The notes under the pieces were generated by a model. It did not search any database and was not told the DNA's origin. It saw nothing but the letters and a program-made list of their open reading frames with translations. This document shows positions 19,808 to 30,870 of a stretch of DNA of 64,000 nucleotides, piece after piece (position 1 is the first letter of the stretch; every line of letters begins with the position of its first letter). Origin of the DNA: Aspidapion aeneum (lineage: Eukaryota > Arthropoda > Insecta > Coleoptera > Brentidae); assembly GCA_963576565.1 (NCBI GenBank), contig OY755047.1, positions 8,650,931 through 8,714,930 on the forward strand. The letters are read 5' to 3'. A program made the position numbers and the translations under genes.

Positions 19808-20604
19808 CAGGGTGTCTCATTATATTTTTCCCCACCCTTTTAGACCAATACTAATTAATATAGGAATATACAAGAAATTGTGTTCGAATTCGCGAAATTT
19901 TTTCTGTTAAATTGCATCTTGACTTTATTCCTGATGCTTACCATATTTGACAGGCGCTCAAATTTATAGATTTTGTAAATTGGATGCTCCTTATATTATT
20001 TAATTAATAGATTAGGCTTGGAACATATTTTCCAAAAATACCCGATATGCCGTAGTTTAGAGCCATAGTTTCTGAGATATTAGTAATTATAACAGTACCG
20101 CTCTTGTGTTAATTTTAGTATCCTTATTCCAAATTATGTTAGTCCCCATGTATCAACAGTGACAATGACACAACTTTGTTGTTGTTACCGGTTGTCATTT
20201 TAGGCGTCATTAAAAAAAAATAGTTGTCATTGTCACTGTTTATACATGGGAACTAACATAGTTCGAAATAAGGACACTGAAATTAACACAAAAGTGATAA
20301 TGTTATTTTTTTATAACTTAAAAATGTATCGCTAATATTTCAGAAACTGCAGAAACTGCAACATATGGGGTATTTTTGGAAAGTATATTCTAAGCCTAAT
20401 CTATTAATTAAATAATATAAGGAGCATCCAATTTACAAAAACTATAAATTTGAGCGCCTGTCAAATACGGTAGGCATCAGGAATAAAGTCAAGATGCAAT
20501 TTAAAAGTAAAAATTTCGCAAATTCGAACACAATTTCTTTTATATTCCTACATCAATTATTAATGGTCTACAAGAGTGGAAAAAAAACATAATTAGACAC
20601 CCTG
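19808..20604. mobile_element. foldback element, TIR tip CAGGGTGTCTC, TA flanks
   Basis: The two halves are near-complete inverses, for example GAATATACAAGAAATTGTGT against ACACAATTTCTTTTATATTC, and AAATTGGATGCTCCTTATAT against its inverse near 20415. The ends CAGGGTGTCTCATTAT and AATTAGACACCCTG are flanked by TA. An outer, weaker inverted pair (AATTTTTTTGGAAATAACCC at about 19690, inverse near 21245) suggests it sits inside an older palindrome. Confidence 0.8.
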
Positions 20605-21504
20605 TACATGTTTTTTTAAGAGAAAATGTTAGGGCTAAGTGGTGTAAAAGTGAGACACCCAAAAGCCCGTTGAAAAATGAAACACCTAAATCAAAAATAC
20701 TAATATATAATTGAATTCCGTTGGATTTTCTGTTATAAACTGATAGCACTAGTTGTAAGGACCTCATACCTACAATTTATTTTATTTTTTTATAAAAAAT
20801 AGGCTCATAATTAAAATTACAAAATACATAGCTTTATTTGTGATATAAAACTTTTCAAAAGGTTACCGAAACTTTTGTCGTGTGAGTTCGTAGATCGGTT
20901 TTCCTATAAATAAATATTTTTGCACTTATTTGTTGTATTTAATTAAAAAACAAAAACAAAAACTTATGTCTGAATTTTACCCTGAATGTCTTATTTTTGG
21001 TTTTGATGGCGATCCTACTGTTTATACATGAATTTTATCACTGTCTCATATTTCGCCTGACCTGTCTCATTTTTGAACTTTTCCAAGGTAAAATATGAGA
21101 CACCGTTTTAATTTTTTTTTTATATTATAGGTCAAATTTCTATGTTTTGACGTTTGCAAAATTTTTCTGATAATCGCTTTTATCCAAAAAAAAGTTTCAA
21201 AAAGTGTCTGATTTTAACATCATGTTTGTCTTTAAACTTTTTCAGTGGGGTTATTTCCAAAAAAATTGGGTAAACAAACAAAAAATAATCTACCACTCCC
21301 TTTTTTTAAAAATCGAGGGTCGATGAGAAAAAACAGATTAAGGTACATGTTTTTTAAGAGAAATGTGTACTCTCGAGAGTAACTGTCACACAGCTTCGGC
21401 CAGCTATCAGACAGTGCGCGAGTAAACAGCTGCTTGCTTGTGGATAGATTGAATTTGATGTCGGAGAGCAGCTCTCAAACTAACTGCTATAAAAGAAGTC
21501 GTGG

Positions 21505-21551
<47 letters not shown>

Positions 21552-21679
21552 CTACTCTATTCAAGTTAATCTCAGTAACTCTCAAGAGAGCACAAATTTA
21601 TGACAGTACTCTCAGATAGACAAGAGTTAAAAGTAACTGTCAAGCAATTTTCTAATATGTGCACGCACCCTTAGATATA
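20605..21679. other. AT-rich stretch without genes; GA microsatellite
   Basis: No coding sequence is supported. A (GA)n run lies at 21511-21551. The motif GAGACACCC or TGTCTCA recurs several times (about 20650, 21045, 21065, 21100), echoing the tip of the adjacent foldback. Short frames spanning the GA run are low complexity. Confidence 0.5.
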
Positions 21680-22272
21680 CAGTGAAACCTCTCCTTGCGG
21701 ACACTTCTATTAAGCGGACACTCCCTTTAGGCGGACAAATTTGTAATAACCGGACGCGGACAATTTTTTTTGGTTAAAAAATTCTGAAACCTTCCTTAAC
21801 CGTACGCGAACCTCTGACAACGGGACGCAGCGTGGCACGACATGGGTATAAATATTATGTAGTATGTTGGCAACAACGCACTCTGCTGCCGGGGAATTAA
21901 CTCTTTCCGTTTTAATGCGGAGACTAAATACTTCTTTCTTATTTACACAACATATTTTATTCTGCGAGACTACTGTGTTTTACTTTTATTGTTCAGTTGG
22001 GTGGTATAATAGATGTCTTTGAGATGGCGCCTAGTAAAAAACTTCTTAGTTTACCTGAAAAAATGGAAGTTGTTAACGTTTCGGAGAAGGAACATCTATC
22101 AGCACGAAAGATCGGTAAAAAATTTAATATCGAAAAAACTCAACCAGCGGTAATTGTTAATAAATATATATTAAAATTTAATTTCGCAGTTCTCTCTCAT
22201 AAGCGGACACCTCCAATAAGCGGACAAAATCGACGAAACCGCGTGAGTGTCCGCTTATAGGAGGTTTCACTG
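21680..22272 (+). mobile_element. pogo/Tigger-like element with a transposase N-terminal remnant
   Basis: The TIRs CAGTGAAACCTCTCCTTGCG and CTTATAGGAGGTTTCACTG are flanked by TA. From 22023 a frame reads MAPSKKLLSLPEKMEVVNVS, then EKEHLSARKIGKKFNIEKTQ, then PAVIVNK. This matches the CENP-B/pogo N-terminal helix-turn-helix (LSLxEKxEVI...SxRxIAxxFxIxKxT) that binds the TIR. The DDE catalytic domain is missing. A sister copy with the same remnant is at 61635-62281, and shorter copies lie at 39234 and 47133. Confidence 0.88.
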
Positions 22273-23124
22273 TACTAAAAACCACGGATCACCTAAAGCC
22301 TAAATTCCACCTATTTTTAAATGCAGCTTCACCTGATGCGTTTTTTGAATCAGAGTGGGCACGCATAGGTGGAAACCGGGTATAACCCTCTTGAAAACTC
22401 CAGATTTTCTCTGGCCAATTTTTAACCCATATACTTACCCCTCCTTACATCTCGATTATTACCAACCGTAGCAAGTCAAACGGTTTATTTTATTTATAAG
22501 ATATTTGGCGGCTTTTTAGACCTCTCATCTGTTTGATTATCGTGAACATTAGGCCCTTTTTTGGGCTCTTTCTGGGCCCAGGTATTTCCGGCCCAAAGAA
22601 TACGGTCCTACAAAGAGTAGGCTCTATTTTCTGAAAAGTTAAAATGTATTACCATCCACCAAAAGTGTAATTTAAATAATTAAACAAACTTTAAGGGGCG
22701 GTAGTAGTTCTTATTGTATCTGCTTATCACAAAATTATTTAAAATTGTCAAACTTGTCATTTTTATCATTCACAGTTTTTGTCCGTTCTTCAAACTCAAA
22801 AACTAAACTTCTGACCAAAAGTTATTTGAACTTTTTGTCTTTCACCAACCCCTGAATGTTGGTTCATCATTTAAATATCACCCTGTATAGGTAGAGTCAA
22901 GCGGTATAAAAATGAGACACTTTTTAAAAATTTTATATTTTTAGGACTTTAGTCTCCTCTTTAGGACTCGAATATATTTTTTTAGGATATAAGCGATAAT
23001 TATAAAAATATTGTAAATCCATAAACAGATGACATTTTAAAAGTGTAAATAATAGAATTTTGAATACATACACAAATTATCTTGTAACCTTTTTGTTTTT
23101 CTTTTTCATAGAATAGTTGATCTA
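22273..23124. other. gene-free AT-rich interval
   Basis: I see no exon, RNA gene or clear transposon ends. A small inverted phrase (GGGCCCAGGTATTTCCGGCC near 22575) and scattered GAGACAC words are the only noticeable signals. Confidence 0.5.
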
Positions 23125-23495
23125 CTAGTTTAAAATGCGTATACTTTGAGGGAGCAACCAAAATGTGTTTAGTAGTTTTTTGACACACAAATATGCGACT
23201 GTTTTGTAACCAATTATAAGGGGGAAGCGCCTTGTATAGGGTGTATTTTTATATTTAGGGGTTGCTTCTTGGTAGGTTTGTATAATGGATACAGGAAGGT
23301 ATTTTTGATTTTGATGTATTAGTCCTATTAGTACTTCCTTTTGCGCCTGTTTTAAAATGCAGTTTCCAGCATTATTTTTTTTAAATCTTGGTATAGTAGC
23401 TTCATTTACAAATACCACTTCTTTGCCAGCGAAGCAAGGCCCATGACGCTTTTGAGTTGAATCTTGGCAACCCAGCATTTCTTTACATGCATTGG
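23125..23495 (-). pseudogene. unidentified coding remnant, interrupted by two transposons
   Basis: A minus-strand frame of 117 codons reads MLGCQDSTQKRHGPCFAGKE, then VVFVNEATIPRFKKNNAGNC and ILKQAQKEVLIGLIHQNQKY. Removing the hAT-like element (23496-24352) and the P-like element (24382-26007) extends the same frame upstream: WQRCHCTIIGRLLNACKEMLG, read here in two parts, WQRCHCTII (about 26037-26011) and GRLLNACKE. That a frame reopens across two excisions suggests it was once coding, either as a transposon ORF or a host gene. I do not recognise the family. Confidence 0.4.
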
Positions 23496-24352
23496 CAAGG
23501 CCAACATTAAAGTACAGGCCACGACCCTGAGAAAATCAGCTGTTCTCGGGGGGCTGATTTTTATATTGGATCTTATGGGAGGTCAGAAGTGTTTATAAAT
23601 ATTTTCAAAATGGCATTACAGATTTCCGCGAAATTTCAGTGAAATATTCTCAAACGCCATCCCGATATTCCACCAAACTTTTGTAAGGATGTAAAATGAT
23701 TAAAAGGTTAAAATCTTCAAGATTTAGCATTCCTTATTTTGAATTCAAATTACCCGCCATGTACCGCATGCCAACTGTTATATTTGACATGTATTTGACT
23801 TTGTCATCTGTGTTTGTCATGGCATTTGTTTATTTGTTTGTATTGTAATTTTAATAATTTTTACAATAAAGTTCATTTAGAATTCAAAAATACCAGCGCT
23901 AATCTTTTTAAAACAAAATTACACTACAAAAAAATAATTTTTTGATGTTGCAGTTTTCGTAAACACATGTAAATAACTATATTAAGTTTTAAAAGTCTGC
24001 AGAGTGCTCAATATAAACAAATAGATGCAGGTAATCCGATTACTTTCCACGCAGAAACGAACACATTCGCTTCTGCTTTAAATTTAATTTTTGTGTGAGC
24101 TAATGGAAGCGGCTCTGAAAAATTAAGGATTACTATACATTAAAAAAAATTGTTCTGCAAGAATATAGTAAAAACATTCTCAAAACTGACTTTCTTTTTA
24201 AAAAAATCAAATATTTATGAACAGTCATTTTAACTTCAATATTTTAAAGACATCATCAACTGTGCCGTGACGTGACCATCAAAAAAAAAATCAGCCTCCG
24301 ATGTGACGTCAACAAAGTGGAGGATCGTGGCCCGTCCGTTTTGATAGCCCTG
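23496..24352. mobile_element. hAT-like non-autonomous element, copy 2
   Basis: It begins CAAGGCCAACATTAAAGTAC and ends TTTTGATAGCCCTG, flanked by GCATTGG and GCATTGA. It is clearly homologous to copy 1 over the ends (GGCCACGACCCTGA, GCTGTTCTC, GTGGAGGATCGTGGCCC) but is 246 bp longer. The extra part carries CATTTGTTTATTTGTTTGTA and an internal AT-rich block. No transposase is present. Confidence 0.75.
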
Positions 24353-24381
24353 GCATTGAGGAGCCGACCGATGATGGTGCA

Positions 24382-26007
24382 CGCAGCCCACGAGAAAGAC
24401 CGGCCCGGGCGCGGAAATATCACGTGACCGTTGGAGGCTCACAAAAAAACGCCTCACGGCCCGCTGTCATTATAAAACATGTGTGTGTTCAGTTTTGGTA
24501 TGTTTGTTTACGTCGATTTTTTTTTAATTCGGGCACAAATTTTATGTGAATTTTATCAAAGTTATTAAAATAACGCAGCCCACGAAAAAGAATGTAGTGG
24601 GCTGCGTTAAAATAATTAATGGCTAATGAGTAAATTATAAAGAAAATACCTATAAGATAAACAATGCCGCGAACGTGTAATTAGTGTTGTTCCTTGTCGG
24701 TCCAACTATAAAACTGAAACCTAATATAGAAATAAAATTTCGGACTTCCATTGTCTTTATTTATTTTAAAACACGACGTTTCGGTTAGTAAGTATCTCTA
24801 ACCGTTATCAAGTGTAAACAGTTTACACTTGATAACGGTTAGAGATACTTACTAACCGAAACGTCGTGTTTTAAAATAAATAAAGACAATGGAAGTCCGA
24901 AATTTTATTTCTACACAATCATTGTCTACGAGTTTCAAACAAATGAAACCTAATATGTTGCAAACGGGAAAGAAGTGGTAGAAGAAGTGGATAAGATTGA
25001 TCAAGTAATAGACATCCTTAGTGACATTTTCGATAGTGAGAGTGAAAAATGTGTTCAGTTGTCATTTCTTATTGAACAATTAGGTTTCTTGAAAAGGTAA
25101 CCTGAGAATCGAAGATCATCTTTGTTTATCCAGTCATCCAGTAAATAGACGTCAATTTACAATTCTAAGGTAATATGTCTTCCGCACCCTCGCAATATTA
25201 AAACACTGATTTGTAAAATATTGTTAACAGGTAGTAATCTCTCTGGTAGTGTGAAATATTTAAAAAGTAAGATACAGCTTTTAAAAGAACATGAGTTAGT
25301 AGTTAACTTACACTTTAATGAAATATATATTAAACTTTGTGCTGGGTAATTTTTCAAAAAATTATAGACGATTACTACATTCAGTTCATTGAATGTGAAA
25401 ACCATCTCACTTATTCACAAAATCACTTGTTTCTTTTTAATAAAGTATTGTGAAATGTTTTATATTGAAAATTTTTCTTCAGATAACTCTAGCGAGTGTT
25501 TTTGGGGAGAAAAACTATTGTCAAACCTTGAAAAAATTAGTTTAAGGGCATGTAAAGTTTTTTAAAATAATTATATTAAAAAGCACAATGATTTAGTGTC
25601 TGCTAATAAATCTTTGAATAAGAACTCAGACAAAGATACTCAAAGAAAAATTAAAAAACTAAAAGCTTAGGTTTGATATGTCCAATTTTTAAAGACTTGT
25701 ATAGATTTGAAGTTACTAACGATATTATGTACCTAATATATGTACCTGAAGATATTACAGTGCAAATTTTGTATAATTTTTTATTTGATATATTCAGTTC
25801 TTTTATCCATAATAAAAACATATATCAGCAAAATATTTTTTATCAATTTTTGCCTATAAAAGAACAAAAATGTTTTGTTAATTTATTTAAATTGTGTAAA
25901 AACATATAATATATTAAGCAATACAATAAGAATGCTGGGACTCCTAAGATCACGTGACCGCCGACTTGCTTATAACGCGCCATGGCCGGTCTTTATCGGT
26001 GGCTGCG
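24382..26007 (+). mobile_element. P-superfamily-like DNA transposon remnant, copy 2
   Basis: The TIRs are CGCAGCCCACGAGAAAGACC on the left and, inverted, CGCAGCCACCGATAAAGACC on the right. They are flanked by GATGGTGCA at 24373-24381 and 26008-26016 (8 bp plus a chance match). The internal palindrome repeating the TIR core is at about 24574-24610. Like copy 1 it retains a decayed plus-strand coding region (SVKYLKSKIQLLKEHEL, LSNLEKISLRACKVF-like). It carries a 216-bp hairpin insertion at 24728-24943 that copy 1 lacks. Confidence 0.65.
24728..24943. mobile_element. hairpin retroelement end duplicated in inverse orientation, 13-bp TSD
   Basis: The insert is a near-perfect palindrome. One arm runs AGAAATAAAATTTCGGACTT, then CCATTGTCTTTATTTATTTT and AACACGACGTTTCGGTTAGT, and the other arm is its inverse. 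It is flanked by TGAAACCTAATAT on both sides (24715-24727, 24944-24956), and P-like copy 1 has the site once. A 13-bp duplication indicates target-primed insertion. The arm contains TTGATAACGGTTA...TAACCGAAACGTCG, the stem-and-CGAAACGTCG motif common at ends of animal retroelements of Penelope or LINE type. A relative is at 33854-34012. Confidence 0.7.
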
Positions 26008-26016
26008 GATGGTGCA

Positions 26017-26545
26017 GTGACAGCGTTGCCAAGATTTGTCCAAAGTATATTATTTTAGTAAATGTACGCGCTATCTAATACTATTTTCAAATGAAAGACA
26101 CTGTGCAACTCAAAAATTAAGATCTTTAGTCCCAAAAAAACTTGCTAAAAGACAGATCATCACAAAAATTGTCTAATGAAAATAAAATGTTAAATAACTC
26201 TTTAAAGTAAGCCACTGTACTCTAATAACACACAAAAATCATCCCTTAAATTGGGGGCTATAACGAAAATCAGAATACAAAAAAGAATGAGACTATATAG
26301 AGGGTGGGAAGCGCTTTTAGAAACGGGGGTTGAATCAGTCATATTGTTACAGAGAAGAGTTAACCCCTCTTGTTAAAATGCTCCTTTCAAATAAAAAAGA
26401 GGGTAGGTAGGAGGGGGTGGGAATATTAGGTACAGGGGATGTCCAGACTCTTCCCTGTTTGCCTTTTGTCATAGAAAACAAAGTTAAAATTTAAAAGTTA
26501 GAAAAATAATAACCAGCGAGTAGTCGTATAGAAACATGGCATCAA
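26017..26545. other. gene-free interval
   Basis: After the few codons of the interrupted frame (about 26040) no feature is recognisable. Purine-rich stretches such as GAGGGTAGGTAGGAGGGGGT near 26399 are the only compositional anomaly. Confidence 0.5.
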
Positions 26546-26949
26546 TTGATATAATGTGTAATCCACTTTGACAAACGTTAAAATGTGAAAGGCATACCAT
26601 ATTAATGTATAACAATTATATTTTACATTAATGTAACTTCTGCTATTACGTTGAGTCAACATACATTGATAACATTATTTGAACATAATATTGTGACATT
26701 TATTCAACATTCAATTTTTACATTTAGATGTTTCAAAGATTATTTGAATCCAAATAATCTTTGAAATATGCTGTCTAAATCTAAAAATAAAATGTTGAGT
26801 AAATGTCATAATAATACATTCAAATAATGTTATAAATGCATGTTTCCTCAACGTAGAATTTACATAAATGTAAATTGGAATGTTATACAGTAACGTTGTA
26901 GGACTTACACATTTAACGTAATGTCAACGTGGATTACACATTATATCAA
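26546..26949. mobile_element. 404-bp palindromic foldback element
   Basis: The ends TTGATATAATGTGTAATCCA and TGGATTACACATTATATCAA are exact inverses. The arms continue inward, with mismatches, to a centre at GATTATTTGAATCCAAATAATC (about 26735-26765, positions of the symmetric core), leaving almost no loop. No target duplication is clear. Confidence 0.8.
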
Positions 26950-26984
26950 CAATGCAATGCCTTACTCCAAGCTTCACAACTATA

Positions 26985-28655
26985 CTACTCTACTATGTCG
27001 GTTTAGAAAGTTTTTCTACCTTGTCCGACGCCTTTTCTCCACGTCCTTCAATCCTGACAATCATCTTCCGTCAGGTTTTTTTTGACTCATTGATCTTTGG
27101 ATTGACTGTTGCCATTCCAGTTTAGGACGCCCTCTCTTTCGTCGCTCATCCGTTGTACATGGCCGTACCATACCAGTTGTCTTTTAGTGATGTCATCCGT
27201 TATGCTTTCCTCGATTCCCATTCTTTCTTTTATGATCTCATTTCTTATATGATCTGTTCTAGATATTCTCATTGATCTTCTTATTGCATCCATTTCGACA
27301 CTTTCCAGTTTTGCTTTGGATTGGATTTCTGTTACACGACAAGTCTCTATTCCATACAACAGCGTGCTTTTCACCACTGTTTCATTTATGGTAAATTTTA
27401 CATTCTGTTTTATCTCTCTGCTCCATAAAATACTATTAAGACAACCAAGAACCTTTTTGCTTTAACTATTCTTTTTTTCAGTTCTTTACAGTCTGTTCCT
27501 GTCTTATCAAATGTGACACCCAAGTATACATACTCATTGCATGGAGATATTGTTTGTCCATGTCTAGTTCTAACTCACTTGATTCGTTTCCAATACATAA
27601 GTACTGTGTCTTGTTCACCTTCACTGGTTACCCCGAGGCGTCATCAGCTTTCAACAGTACTGTACAAATTTCACAACAGTACCCGACAGTACCACGACAG
27701 GATCCAACAGTACTCGACAGTACACGACAGTACTCAACAGTACTCGACAGTACCACGACAGGACCCAACAGTACTCGACAGTACACGACAGTACCCAACA
27801 GTACTCGACAGTACACGACAGGACCCAACAGTACCCGACAGTACACGACAGTACCCAACAGTACACGACAGGACCCAACAGTACCCGACAGGACACGACA
27901 GTACACGACAGTACCCAACAGTACTCGACAGTACACGACAGGACCCAACAGTACTCGACAGTACACGACAGTACCCAACAGTACACGACAGTACTCAACA
28001 GTACACGATAGAATTCAACAGTACAGGACTCGACACAACCCTCTTACCCGAAACAGTGACGTAGATGCAAAAAAAAAGACAGGATGACTTTTTTTTTTTT
28101 TTTTTTTTTTTAGTCGCCAGTGTTTTGAGGATACGCTAAGGCCCTATCGGCCTTCCCCAGGATGACCTTTTTTTTGGTCGCAAGATTTGTGAGCGCGGCG
28201 CGGTTCCCCAAAGATGATGACCTTTTTGTTTTTTTTTTTTTTTTTTTGCTCGCATGTATTTTGAGGGCGCGCTTTGTCCCTGTCGGACCCCCCCACGGCA
28301 CGACGACAGTACTCAACAGGACCCAACAGTACACCGACAGGACCCAACAGTACTCGACAGTACACGACAGTACCCAACAGTACACCGACAGGACCCAACA
28401 GTACTCGACAATACACGACAGTACCCAACAGTACTCGACAGTACACGACAGTACCCAACAGTACTCAACAGGACCCAACAGTACACGTCAGGACCCAAGT
28501 CCTGTTGGACGCTGTACAAAATTTTAGGGTGCCGATGACCCCTCGGGTTACCCCCACTTTTATTATTAGCTACAATTACATGGTCGTCAGCAAACTGTAG
28601 TGTGTATATGGTAAATCGGTCGTTAAGTTGTATTCCCATACCGTGTACTTCACAA
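26985..28655 (-). mobile_element. LINE family 2, copy A (5'-truncated, interrupted)
   Basis: Minus-strand reading gives HGMGIQLNDRFTIYTLQFAD then DHVIVAN (28640-28560). After the nested minisatellite element come GNESSELELD-type sequence and SPCNEYVYLGVTFDKTGTDC, then MVKSTLLYGIETCRVTEIQS, MDAIRRSMRISRTDHIRNEI and TKRQLVWYGHVQRMSDER (27380-27150). The palm FADD box survives. The 3' end finishes in CTAAACCGACATAGTAGAGT-like TAG repeats. It is related to LINE family 1 (same WYGHVQRM tail) but distinct. Confidence 0.85.
27634..28545. mobile_element. DNA element whose body is a 10-bp minisatellite
   Basis: The TIRs CGAGGCGTCATCAGC and (inverted right end) CGAGGGGTCATCGGC are flanked by GGTTACCC direct repeats (27626-27633, 28546-28553). 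The flanks are LINE family 2 sequence and the other copies read TGTTAACCCCC here, so the duplication is real. Inside are two minisatellite blocks (about 27655-28030 and 28303-28495) of a 10-bp unit CGACAGTACM, ordered as CAACAGTACT, CGACAGTACA, CGACAGTACC (30-bp higher order), with GTAC/GGAC variants. Between them lie three ~70-80-bp units each with a poly-T run and GGTCGCAAGATTTGTGAG-like sequence. The unit lacks stops in most frames, so long open frames here are artefacts. The superfamily is uncertain (8-9-bp TSD). Confidence 0.75.
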
Positions 28656-29600
28656 CTATACGTAATGAAAATAGTTTTTTGTACATTGGGTAAGACGTAC
28701 ACCCTGTACACTAGTTTAAAAATAAAAAATACGCATCATTAGGGACCAATTGACCACTATTCTGACATTTTCGCATTAGAAGAACAGCTGTCTTCTTTCA
28801 AAATTAGGCTTTTGTGTATTATAAGAGCCAAAATTAATATTGCCGCCGCTATTAATGGAAAAACGACTTTGGTATGTCAATTTTGAAAGATCAACTGTCA
28901 GTTTTCAATGCGAATCTGTCAGAATAGTGCCCGGCACAATTAGTGCCTTGCTTTATTGCAATAAGTCCCTATTATTAAACGTTAAAAACGTACTAAATAC
29001 AATGAGATCAAACAATAGTCGAAAAACTTCGACATTTCGTGGGGCCACGACGATAGTCAATTGTTTGTCAAAGCAAGCGTTTACCTCACAAAAGAGCGAA
29101 AGAGAAAAAACCTATAATACGCTGCTGGGAGAAAGAGAGACAGAGATAAGAAAAATAAAAAAAGAGGTTTTCCATTATTATACATTCGCTTATTATTATA
29201 TGACCCCTTATAATGTGGTGGGTAAAAATCACAGCAACCCATGGCTTGGGCTAAACAATTGAAATACAAAATCAACGCTTCTAAACGGCGAATATTTTCG
29301 ACGACTGCTACCGATTTACATTGTGTGAATCTGTATACAGGGTGTGCCAATATTTTTGTGGGGTTTTAGGGGTATTTCTAGGGGAAAGAAAAACAGCTAA
29401 GTAGTTAATGATTCTTACAAAGATTTTCAGTTAAATTTAATTATTAATAATAAATAAATATTTAAATAATTACAAATAAACGGAAAAGAAGTCATAAAAG
29501 CATAGTCATGCTTGCTGACTTAAAACAAAATTATATCTAAGTAATTTAATTTAATTTAGTTTTTACCTAACATAATTTAAGTTGATTAATTTAAGCTCAT
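28656..29600. other. repeat-derived interval with MITE-like ends, no gene
   Basis: TACACCCTGTAC at 28689-28700 and TACAGGGTGT at 29336-29345 look like ends of TA-flanked foldback or mariner-type elements, but the interior halves are not clearly complementary. The 140-codon plus-strand frame at 28840-29262 has no family features and mixed composition, so I do not call it a gene. Confidence 0.4.
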
Positions 29601-29925
29601 TACATTTATTTCTGTTGTTCAAAATCCAGTTCCTTACAAGTGTTTTAAATAAAAAGAATTTTTAAGTAGTTTGTATATTTGGAGGAAGAGCATTAAATAT
29701 TCTTGGTGCAAAATATTCAACAGAACGTTGAGACACAGTTTTTGATGCAAAGCTAAATCCAAAACAATTATTTCTTCTCATTTCATAGTTTCTAACTTTT
29801 TGCCTCAGAATTATTCTACCTTTGTGAATTATATCCAACATATTTGTTTCCTGAAAAAGCATATCTGTGGGGTAGGTTCTTCTTTTGCCGTAAATCAGTT
29901 TTAAGAACCATTTTTGAGTGCAATT
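29600..29925 (-). pseudogene. C-terminal end of a CR1/Jockey-type LINE ORF
   Basis: The minus-strand frame reads RRTYPTDMLFQETNMLDIIH, then FGFSFASKTVSQRSVEYFAP and RIFNALPPNIQTT, with a downstream FKTLVRNWILNN-like tail. The Y-APRIFN-LP motif followed by an Lys/Phe-rich tail is typical of the end of LINE ORF2 in insects. Everything upstream is lost. It abuts LINE family 2 copy B on the opposite strand. Confidence 0.65.
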
Positions 29926-30652
29926 TAGCATGATGAGAAATTTAACGGAAGAATACCAAAAGTGGGGGTTAACAGTGAACATGGACAAGATACAGTACTT
30001 ATGTATTGGAAACGAATCAAGTGAATTAGAACTAGAAAATGAACAAACAATATCTCCATGCAATGAGTATGTATACTTGGGTGTCACATTTGATAAGACA
30101 GGAACAGACTTCTAAAGAACTGGAAAAAAGAATAGTAAAAGCAAAAAAGGATATTGGTTGCCTTAACAGTATTTTATGGAGCAGAGAGATAAAAAATAAT
30201 GTAAAATTTAACATATATGAAACAATGGTGAAAAGCACGCTGTTGTAAGGAATAGAGACTTGTCGCGTAACAGAAAAATACAAAGCAAAAATGGAAAGTG
30301 TCGAAATGGATGCAATAAGAAGATCAATGAGAATATCCAGAACAGATCATATAAGAAATGAGATCATAAAACAAAGAATGGGAATCGAGGGAAGCATAAC
30401 GGATGACATCACTAAAAGGCAACTGATATGGTACGGCCATGTACAACGGATGAGCGACGAAAGATTACAAAAGCAGGTCCTAGAATGGCAACCAATAGGA
30501 CGCAGAAAAAGAGGGCGTCCTAAACTGGAATGGCAACAGTCAATCCAAAGATCAATGAGTCAAAAAAACCTGACGAAAGATGACTGTCAGGATCGAAGGA
30601 GGTGGAGAATAGGCGTCGGACAACGTAGAAAAACGTTCTAAACCGAGATAGT
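29926..30652 (+). mobile_element. LINE family 2, copy B (5'-truncated)
   Basis: The plus-strand reading is NLTEEYQKWGLTVNMDKIQY then LCIGNESSELELENEQTISP. After a frameshift near 30105 it continues KKDIGCLNSILWSREIKNN, MDAIRRSMRISRTDHIRNEI, TKRQLIWYGHVQRMSDERLQ and RRKRGRPKLEWQQSIQRSMS, ending CRDRRRWRIGVGQRRKTF-like. The 3' end is a GATAGTAGTAGTAG tail. The truncation point lies just before NLTEEY, downstream of the FADD box. Confidence 0.85.
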
Positions 30653-30669
30653 AGTAGTAGAAAAACACT

Positions 30670-30860
30670 TACTGGCCTCTATTTGCGAGCCTTGAAAAGC
30701 CAACTTTTGAACGGATCTTCCTATCAATATGCGGTTTTGGGGGTATAGGAAAACACATTTTTCTCAATAATTTGTGGTACAACAAAATACTTCGTAGGAG
30801 CTTTCGTTCCTGAGATATTTCGAAAAAACTATTTTTAAGGCTGTTATAGCGTGAAGTTCA
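30670..30860. repeat. dispersed repeat, inverse of 18716-18880
   Basis: It carries ATCAATATGCGGTTTTGGGG, CTTCGTAGGAGCTTTCGTTC and TATAGCGTGAAGTTCACTTG, all inverse to the earlier copy. Both copies directly follow the 3' end of a LINE, which may be chance. Confidence 0.6.
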
Positions 30861-30870
30861 CTTGGAGTCA

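Noticed and set aside
27513..28711. Long open frames (up to ~180 codons) on both strands rich in TVPNSTRQY or VLLGTVVYC repeats
   Set aside because: They are translations of a stop-free 10-bp minisatellite in all frames; no start context or conserved domain.
29662..30087. Continuous 141-codon minus frame as one protein
   Set aside because: It joins the antisense of LINE family 2 copy B to the true C-terminal remnant of a different LINE; only the part below about 29925 is meaningful.
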